DNA from: a virus | Strand: one strand, 5' to 3' | IMG/VR virus record: IMGVR_UViG_3300043466_002170 | Coordinates: 1-42,442 of that record | Length of the DNA: 42,442 nt | Part shown: positions 39,291 to 42,442 of the stretch, piece after piece | Layout of the letters: the number at the start of each line of letters is the position of its first letter | Position numbering within the stretch: position 1 is the first letter of the stretch | Made by a program: the position numbers and the translations under genes | The notes under the pieces: model-generated | The model's database searches: none | The model's input: the letters and a program-made list of their open reading frames with translations, nothing else | What the model was told of the DNA's origin: nothing

Positions 39291-39629
39291 ATGGCTAACA
39301 CGGTTAGGCTCTCAGGTAAGTTCCAGCAGTTCCGAGCAGACGGTGCGACACCATCGTACCAGTATCTCAGCAAGGAACAGTCGCAGTACGGTTCAGCACG
39401 CCTAACCTTCACAGTTGCTGCCACCAGCGGCGAAGGTGAAGATACCAAGGTGCGCTACATCCGCTGCATCGCAAGCGGCACAGTAGCCGAAGCGCTTGCA
39501 GCACAGGCAGGTAAGTTGGTAGACTTCAATGGTCACATTGACATCAAGAAGAAAGATGTCGCAGGTGGTAAGCCAGTGTACTATACCAACATCGTTGTAG
39601 ACAGCATGAATGAGGAGGTTCCAGCATGA
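39291..39629 (+). CDS. SSB-like OB-fold protein, first gene of the rightward arm
   Basis: ATG 39291 has AAAGGAG at nine bases and is preferred to a longer in-frame start at 39057 that would run through the hairpins. The 112-residue product has the strand pattern of an OB-fold DNA-binding protein: VRLSGKFQQFRADGATPSYQ, then SARLTFTVAATSGEGEDTKV and RYIRCIASGTVAEALAAQAGK. LVDFNGHIDIKKKDVAGGKP, VYYTNIVVDSM and the acidic end EEVPA complete it, matching the small acidic tail of SSBs. It may bind single-stranded DNA in early replication. It overlaps the next gene by four bases. Confidence 0.6.
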   Translation: MANTVRLSGKFQQFRADGATPSYQYLSKEQSQYGSARLTFTVAATSGEGEDTKVRYIRCIASGTVAEALAAQAGKLVDFNGHIDIKKKDVAGGKPVYYTNIVVDSMNEEVPA

Positions 39630-39814
39630 GCGCAGGAGAGAAGATCCTATTGGTAGCAGGTATCGGCTTCGGCAGCGCAGCAGGCTACGCAGCCTTCGGC
39701 TCCGCACTGGGCGTTGGGTTCGGTCTATTCGCTGGTATAGCGGTAATCGGACTATCACTCTGGATCGGAGATGAAGTCGACGATGCGCTAAGGAAGCACT
39801 ACCGCAAGATCTAG
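39626..39814 (+). CDS. Small membrane protein, 62 aa
   Basis: The frame starts in an ATGA overlap with the SSB-like gene. Two hydrophobic segments are visible: ILLVAGIGFGSAAGYAAFGS (residues 7-26) and GVGFGLFAGIAVIGLSLWIG (29-48). Both are Gly/Ala-rich, with a short loop between them and a charged end (DEVDDALRKHYRKI). It is the last gene before the terminator at 39835, so it and the SSB-like gene form a two-gene operon. Function is unknown. The 8-mer ACTATCAC occurs inside this gene (39751). Confidence 0.7.
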   Translation: MSAGEKILLVAGIGFGSAAGYAAFGSALGVGFGLFAGIAVIGLSLWIGDEVDDALRKHYRKI

Positions 39815-39828
39815 ACCAGCAGGTCTAG
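39811..39828 (+). other. Hairpin overlapping a stop codon
   Basis: CTAGACC (39811-39817) pairs with GGTCTAG (39822-39828). The stop TAG at 39812-39814 lies in the first arm. It lies directly before the terminator and may add to 3' end protection. Confidence 0.45.
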
Positions 39829-39834
39829 CAACTA

Positions 39835-39872
39835 CCGCCCAGCCGCTCACGCGGCTGGGCGGCTTTATTTTT
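39835..39872 (+). terminator. Intrinsic terminator after the SSB-like operon
   Basis: CCGCCCAGCCGC (39835-39846) and GCGGCTGGGCGG (39851-39862) form a perfect 12-bp stem with a TCAC loop, followed by CTTTATTTTT. The loop is the same TCAC as in the terminator at 656-698, and the layout is near identical. Confidence 0.9.
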
Positions 39873-39886
39873 CCCCCCAAAAGGAA

Positions 39887-39938
39887 CAGTTGCTGCGCAA
39901 CTGCTCGTAAGAGCCGCTGCCGCTAATCGCGGCAGCGG
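39887..39938 (+). other. Two further perfect hairpins in the intergenic gap
   Basis: CAGTTGC/GCAACTG (39887-39903, 3-base loop) and CCGCTGCCGC/GCGGCAGCGG (39914-39938, 5-base loop) follow the terminator in a row without T-runs. They sit upstream of the CTCACTATCACA element and may form an untranslated leader for the next operon or an RNA processing site. Confidence 0.55.
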
Positions 39939-39958
39939 TAAGAAACGGAGCGGCAACG

Positions 39959-39970
39959 CTCACTATCACA
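39959..39970 (+). promoter_or_regulatory. CTCACTATCACA element, copy 3, before a gene
   Basis: This copy lies 17 bases upstream of ATG 39988, followed by ATAGGCAAGGAGG whose last part is the ribosome site. With the identical copy at 717 and the related AACTATCACA at 41922 (also just ahead of a gene), it looks like an element of the rightward arm. A T7-like core CTCACTAT is noted, but no matching polymerase is visible. Could be an RNA or promoter element. Confidence 0.5.
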
Positions 39971-39987
39971 ATAGGCAAGGAGGTTTC

Positions 39988-40140
39988 ATGGGTAGCAAAT
40001 ACAAGACATACCTATGCGTTTACAAGTCATGCAGGGCGCTAGGGCATGTAGTAGTATACACGCATGACTTCAACACAAAGAAAGGACTGCACATGTGTAA
40101 GAAGCACGCAGCGGCCAACGGCCAACCTATCCTATGGTAG
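39988..40140 (+). CDS. Small Cys/His protein, 50 aa
   Basis: ATG 39988 is preceded by AAGGAGG (six bases). The 50-residue product reads MGSKYKTYLCVYKSCRALGH, VVVYTHDFNTKKGLHMCKKH and AAANGQPILW. Its C-x4-C, His and C-x2-H spacing could bind one zinc ion. The stop overlaps the next start (ATGGTAG). Rightward-arm codon use (GTA, CTA, GCA) supports it. Function is unknown. Confidence 0.65.
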   Translation: MGSKYKTYLCVYKSCRALGHVVVYTHDFNTKKGLHMCKKHAAANGQPILW

Positions 40141-40391
40141 AAATCAGAAGCAAATGCTGGAGGTGCCAAGACAACTTCAAGACAAGCAAAATGGTACTAT
40201 GGCATGGGTACTGGGGAGCAGTAAAAGGCAGCTACTGCCAAATGTGCTGGGAGATCTGCATGTCAATGTGGGTGATGACCCAAAACGACAGAGAAGGATG
40301 CCTAGCACTAGTAGACGATATAATCAAATCAGTAAGAAAGGAGTTGCAATATGTATCATCAGCCGAAAGAATTCAATCTAGCAAAATTTGA
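40134..40391 (+). CDS. Double-CxxC protein, 85 aa
   Basis: The protein has CWRC near the start and CQMC in the middle, with aromatics between (SKMVLWHGYWGAVKGSYCQM), a zinc-ribbon-like arrangement. A helical C-terminus follows (ALVDDIIKSVRKELQYVSS). It starts within the last bases of the previous gene and overlaps the next one by 41 bases. No family is known. Of the two overlapping products at the end, this one provides no further motif, so the end is less certain. Confidence 0.6.
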   Translation: MVEIRSKCWRCQDNFKTSKMVLWHGYWGAVKGSYCQMCWEICMSMWVMTQNDREGCLALVDDIIKSVRKELQYVSSAERIQSSKI

Positions 40392-40623
40392 GGCAGAGAC
40401 AGAAAAGCACGGATGCCCAGGGCCATGCGAAGCCTGCCATCCGACATACGAAAAGCGCATCAGAGTAGTACAGCACCAGGATGTATACCGCAGCACAATC
40501 GTGTATGCGCTAAGCAATAGTCTAGCAGCAAAGGAGATTGAGGAAAATGGACACAAGTACGATTGGGAACACGAAGAACTGGGGTGGGAAACAGTTGAGT
40601 CCTGCAGTGAGCCACTATCATAG
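40351..40623 (+). CDS. Small Cys-containing protein, 90 aa
   Basis: AAAGGAG precedes ATG 40351 at seven bases. Residues 22-29 (CPGPCEAC) form a Cys cluster. The rest is polar (PTYEKRIRVVQHQDVYRST, then AAKEIEENGHKYDWEHEELG). It overlaps both neighbours (41 bases before, 77 bases after). Such dense overlaps are usual in this arm. No family is recognised. Confidence 0.6.
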   Translation: MYHQPKEFNLAKFEAETEKHGCPGPCEACHPTYEKRIRVVQHQDVYRSTIVYALSNSLAAKEIEENGHKYDWEHEELGWETVESCSEPLS

Positions 40624-40915
40624 CGAGATCAGCCTACCAGGATGCATGCCAGATTATCACGAAGCATTCGTAACGGCACGCGATGCAGTAGAAGATCTAA
40701 AGTCACATCTAGACGAAGAAGACTTTACAATGCGCGTCTGGAACGAACCATTCCTTGCAGTGTTCAAATGGCCTGGCAAGCCATCAACACTAAATTGCTA
40801 CGCATACGAATGCAATGAAGCAGAATGCGTAGTTACATCACAACTTCTAGAATTAATAAAGAAAGGGGGTGATGAGAATGGCAAAAAAGAAACTGGTTCA
40901 GTGCGCGGATTGTGA
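40547..40915 (+). CDS. Hypothetical acidic protein, 122 aa
   Basis: ATG 40547 is used; a TTG at 40538 is also in frame, but the AAGGAG at 40531-40536 sits ten bases before the ATG and only one base before the TTG. The protein starts MDTSTIGNTKNWGGKQ, with a middle PDYHEAFVTARDAVEDLKSH and LDEEDFTMRVWNEPFLAVFK, and a Cys pair later (NCYAYECNEAECV). The C-terminus is helical (TSQLLELIKKGGDE). No family is recognised. CACTATCATAGCGAGA at 40613-40628, inside this gene, resembles the repeat element. Confidence 0.6.
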   Translation: MDTSTIGNTKNWGGKQLSPAVSHYHSEISLPGCMPDYHEAFVTARDAVEDLKSHLDEEDFTMRVWNEPFLAVFKWPGKPSTLNCYAYECNEAECVVTSQLLELIKKGGDENGKKETGSVRGL

Positions 40916-41099
40916 AATCCGGTTCGATCCAGTGGAAACAGGATTCTATTCAGAAGGATTCGGATATGGTTTATGTGACCAATGCGAATCAGAACAAGCA
41001 AGAGCAATGAGTAGTGTTCAGGACTTCAACCTGGACAGAATAGGAGAGACCAGTGAATATTCAACAGTTGAGAGAACTTCTCGATTCAGCGAGGAGTAG
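40878..41099 (+). CDS. Small zinc-ribbon protein, 73 aa
   Basis: The start ATG 40878 lies eight bases after AAAGGGGG; nearer starts at 40869 and 40872 are in frame but have no spacing. CADC and CDQC (C-x2-C pairs) surround IRFDPVETGFYSEGFGYGL, a zinc-ribbon arrangement. A polar C-terminal part follows (ARAMSSVQDFNLDRIGETSE). It overlaps the previous gene by 38 bases and the next by 47. A DNA- or RNA-binding role is possible. Confidence 0.65.
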   Translation: MAKKKLVQCADCEIRFDPVETGFYSEGFGYGLCDQCESEQARAMSSVQDFNLDRIGETSEYSTVERTSRFSEE

Positions 41100-41499
41100 C
41101 GCATACGACGCAAGCAACGCAGCAGAGAGCGCAAGTTCTTATGCAAGCGATGCAGAAACACAAGGCAATAATGTATACGAAGAACTGGACAGCATCGTTG
41201 ACCGGCTTGATGATCTTGTAGGTTTCAATCCAGAAGTGCTGCGTGACCTGCGTAAGGTTCAAATGAACTTAATCAGGGCAGCAACACTAGCGGGTAAAGA
41301 AATGGACAGGATCATCGATGGTGACGGAGTAGAAGAAGACAAGAGATGGTCATTCTTTAATGCCATCATGCAAAGAGTCTTCGAATACAACGAAACATAT
41401 AGTGAGTACAAAGGATTCGATGAATCATACGATATTGAGTATGACTTCGGAACAGGCGCATACATTGTATCGCGCAAGAAGGAGGAGAACAATGGCTAA
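41053..41499 (+). CDS. Helical acidic protein, 148 aa
   Basis: GTG 41053 has AGGAG six bases before it. The first 45 residues are a Ser/Ala/Asp-rich helix (QQLRELLDSARSSAYDASNA, then AESASSYASDAETQGN). A longer helical core follows (VYEELDSIVDRLDDLVGFNP, EVLRDLRKVQMNLIRAATLA, GKEMDRIIDGDGVEED), and the end is Tyr/Glu-rich (YNETYSEYKGFDESYDIEYD). The low pI and the repeating D/E helix look like a DNA mimic or an inhibitor of a host DNA-binding protein, which is speculative. It overlaps the next gene by eight bases. Confidence 0.6.
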   Translation: MNIQQLRELLDSARSSAYDASNAAESASSYASDAETQGNNVYEELDSIVDRLDDLVGFNPEVLRDLRKVQMNLIRAATLAGKEMDRIIDGDGVEEDKRWSFFNAIMQRVFEYNETYSEYKGFDESYDIEYDFGTGAYIVSRKKEENNG

Positions 41500-41923
41500 G
41501 GTAATCAAGAAGAAGTTAAAGTCAGTTCCGCCGCGTCTAGCAGATGTCAAGGATCTAAACCTTGACATCAGCGCAGGAGTGTCACTAAGCATCATCTCAG
41601 ATGTAATGGAAGCAGCAGTCACAGAACTTGGCAGGCAGTTGAGTAAGAATTCCTATCACAAGCCAGGAGTTATGGCAGCTGTAAAGTTCGCGAGCGATCT
41701 ACACGAATCAATCAAAGATCTGCAGAAGTATGACAACTACGGAGCACGATCAACAATCGCAGCAGAACTTGGATACTCTAGCGATTACTGGCAGTCAACC
41801 AATTGCGACGAGCGCAATGTTGACTTCGGTGATATCTATGAACAGAGCACAGTCACATTCGCTGTAGCATACCAGCGAGCAGCAAAGCCAACTGCAACAC
41901 TCAAGAAGTTGGGAGTCAAGTAA
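41492..41923 (+). CDS. Hypothetical helical protein, 143 aa
   Basis: ATG 41492 has GGAGG a few bases upstream, so it is preferred to the longer frame. The protein starts basic (MAKVIKKKLKSVPPRLADVK). Helices follow (LDISAGVSLSIISDVMEAAV, LGRQLSKNSYHKPGVMAAVK, FASDLHESIKDLQKYDNYGA), ending with TVTFAVAYQRAAKPTATLK. No family is recognised. Its stop runs into TAACTATCACA at 41921-41931, one of the repeat-like elements. Confidence 0.65.
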   Translation: MAKVIKKKLKSVPPRLADVKDLNLDISAGVSLSIISDVMEAAVTELGRQLSKNSYHKPGVMAAVKFASDLHESIKDLQKYDNYGARSTIAAELGYSSDYWQSTNCDERNVDFGDIYEQSTVTFAVAYQRAAKPTATLKKLGVK

Positions 41924-41932
41924 CTATCACAT

Positions 41933-41956
41933 GGGGAGGGGCTTCGGCTCCTCCCC
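41933..41956 (+). other. Hairpin with UUCG tetraloop before a gene
   Basis: GGGGAGGGGC (41933-41942) and GCTCCTCCCC (41947-41956) pair with one wobble around TTCG, a very stable cUUCGg loop. AAAGGAGG (the ribosome site of the next gene) follows at once and no T-run is present. It may protect the start of the message or act with the ACTATCACA element just upstream. Confidence 0.6.
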
Positions 41957-41968
41957 AAAGGAGGACTG

Positions 41969-42346
41969 ATGTGTAGCGAATACAACGGATGGACAAACTA
42001 CGAAACATGGAATATGAATCTATGGCTTACCAATGATTCAAGTTTCTATGAAATCGCAGACGACGCCATTCAAGTTATAGTCAACAATGACTACAAAGGT
42101 ACAGAAGACAAACCAATAAAAATCGACAAGGACGATGTTGTATGCCAAACAGCAGAGTGGCTCAAAGACCATGCATACGATGTATATCTAGATGGCTTTG
42201 ATTCAACAGACTACAATAGATACGGGCCAATCGGAGACTTTGTACACGCATCGTGGAACGAAATCAACTGGTATTCAATAGCAGAACATGTTGTAGATGA
42301 CTGGCTAGAAAATAACAAGGAGGAATACTATGCCGTTCTCAGATAA
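41969..42346 (+). CDS. Phage protein of the GWTNYETWN type (DUF7249-like)
   Basis: The N-terminus has EYNGWTNYETWNMNLWLTND, a widespread phage and plasmid signature. A helical part with DDVVCQTAEWLKDHAYDVYL, FVHASWNEINWYSIAEHVVD and DWLENNKEEYYAVLR completes it. The family is small and its function unknown; some members lie close to antirestriction genes. The start has AAAGGAGG four bases ahead. It overlaps the split gene at 42330 by 17 bases. It is acidic with high Asp/Glu content. Confidence 0.75.
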   Translation: MCSEYNGWTNYETWNMNLWLTNDSSFYEIADDAIQVIVNNDYKGTEDKPIKIDKDDVVCQTAEWLKDHAYDVYLDGFDSTDYNRYGPIGDFVHASWNEINWYSIAEHVVDDWLENNKEEYYAVLR

Positions 42347-42442
42347 GGCTCTAGAGTCCGGACGCAACGATACCCACGGTATCGAATGGGCAGTGTACCA
42401 AGATCTAGATGTAGATCCAGACGATCACAAAGAGTTCACTAT
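42330..42442 (+). CDS. 5' part of the gene continued at base 1 (split by the window edge)
   Basis: ATG 42330 has AAGGAGG six bases upstream. The 37 codons read MPFSDKALESGRNDTHGIEW, then AVYQDLDVDPDDHKEFT, and stop at the edge without a stop codon. Joined to base 1 with the shared AT counted once, the frame continues TII-GSRGTG... into the protein ending at 513. That yields the known order of the family (Y-Q-D-x-D...; D-E-F; PLYMLxHG; PWDSGQ; ESCWGF). Without removing the AT the frame is shifted and ends at a TGA at 44-46. So the molecule is probably circular or repeated at the ends. Confidence 0.72.
   Translation, partial: MPFSDKALESGRNDTHGIEWAVYQDLDVDPDDHKEFT

Noticed and set aside
38777-39298. 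Long plus-strand open frame of 173 codons in the divergent region
   Set aside because: It has no ribosome site, runs through the hairpins and overlaps the SSB-like gene start in another frame. Its composition (many Cys, Ser, Tyr in a GC-rich area) looks like chance.

Overview
The window reads as an essentially complete genome of a short-tailed or otherwise unusual tailed double-stranded DNA phage (about 42.4 kb). The signs are a large terminase, a large portal, a scaffold protein, a major capsid protein of the N4-gp56 type, Dit/Tal-like tail tip proteins, tail fibres, lysis genes, a DnaB helicase with an ERF recombination module, and one phage-type tRNA. There are no insertion sequences, integrase, rRNA or host metabolic operons. 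Base composition is moderate. GTG starts, the ReqiPepy6-Gp37-like tail protein and the small phage families hint at an actinobacterial host, but this is a weak inference and the host cannot be fixed from the sequence.

Layout. Transcription is split into two arms. A leftward arm runs from about 38.56 kb to 0.74 kb and carries almost everything. From its promoter end it holds: small basic or low-complexity proteins with a HELLH metallopeptidase (38.6-36.2 kb); an HNH protein and tail fibre or receptor-binding paralogues (36.1-32.3 kb); a secreted Pro/Thr/Glu-repeat protein and a lysis group (32.0-29.8 kb); packaging plus two sugar-transfer genes (29.8-26.6 kb); portal and two giant virion proteins (26.6-17.0 kb); scaffold, capsid, a GT-B glycosyltransferase and head-tail/tail-tip proteins (17.0-10.7 kb); a DnaQ-like exonuclease and two nucleotide-sugar reductase/epimerase genes (10.4-7.9 kb); Cas4-like nuclease, ERF and OB-fold recombination genes; an RlpA-like protein, Holliday-type nuclease and RmlC-like epimerase; MazG and DUF1599 nucleotide enzymes; DnaB; and finally a tRNA-Ile(UAU). 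A rightward arm (39.3 kb to the right edge, then 1-657) holds an SSB-like protein and many small Cys-rich or acidic phage proteins with A-ending codons. The arms diverge from a 730-bp structured non-coding region (38.56-39.29 kb) and converge on a bidirectional terminator at 656-698.

The two ends of the window appear to carry the two halves of one gene. The start at 42330 and the open frame from base 1 fit a single phage protein if the dinucleotide AT, present at both ends, is counted once. This argues that the molecule is circular or terminally redundant and was opened inside that gene.

The most notable system is a dispersed glycosylation pathway: an RmlC-like epimerase, two short-chain dehydrogenase/reductase-type sugar enzymes, a TagD/RfaE-like cytidylyltransferase, a GT2-like and a GT-B glycosyltransferase. 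Two of the transferases sit inside the packaging and head genes, which suggests that virion parts or surface polymers are decorated. Other notable items are a 12-base element CTCACTATCACA found at arm boundaries, recurrent gene-separating hairpins without U-tracts, three receptor-binding paralogues, and a shared C-terminal tail on two small basic proteins.
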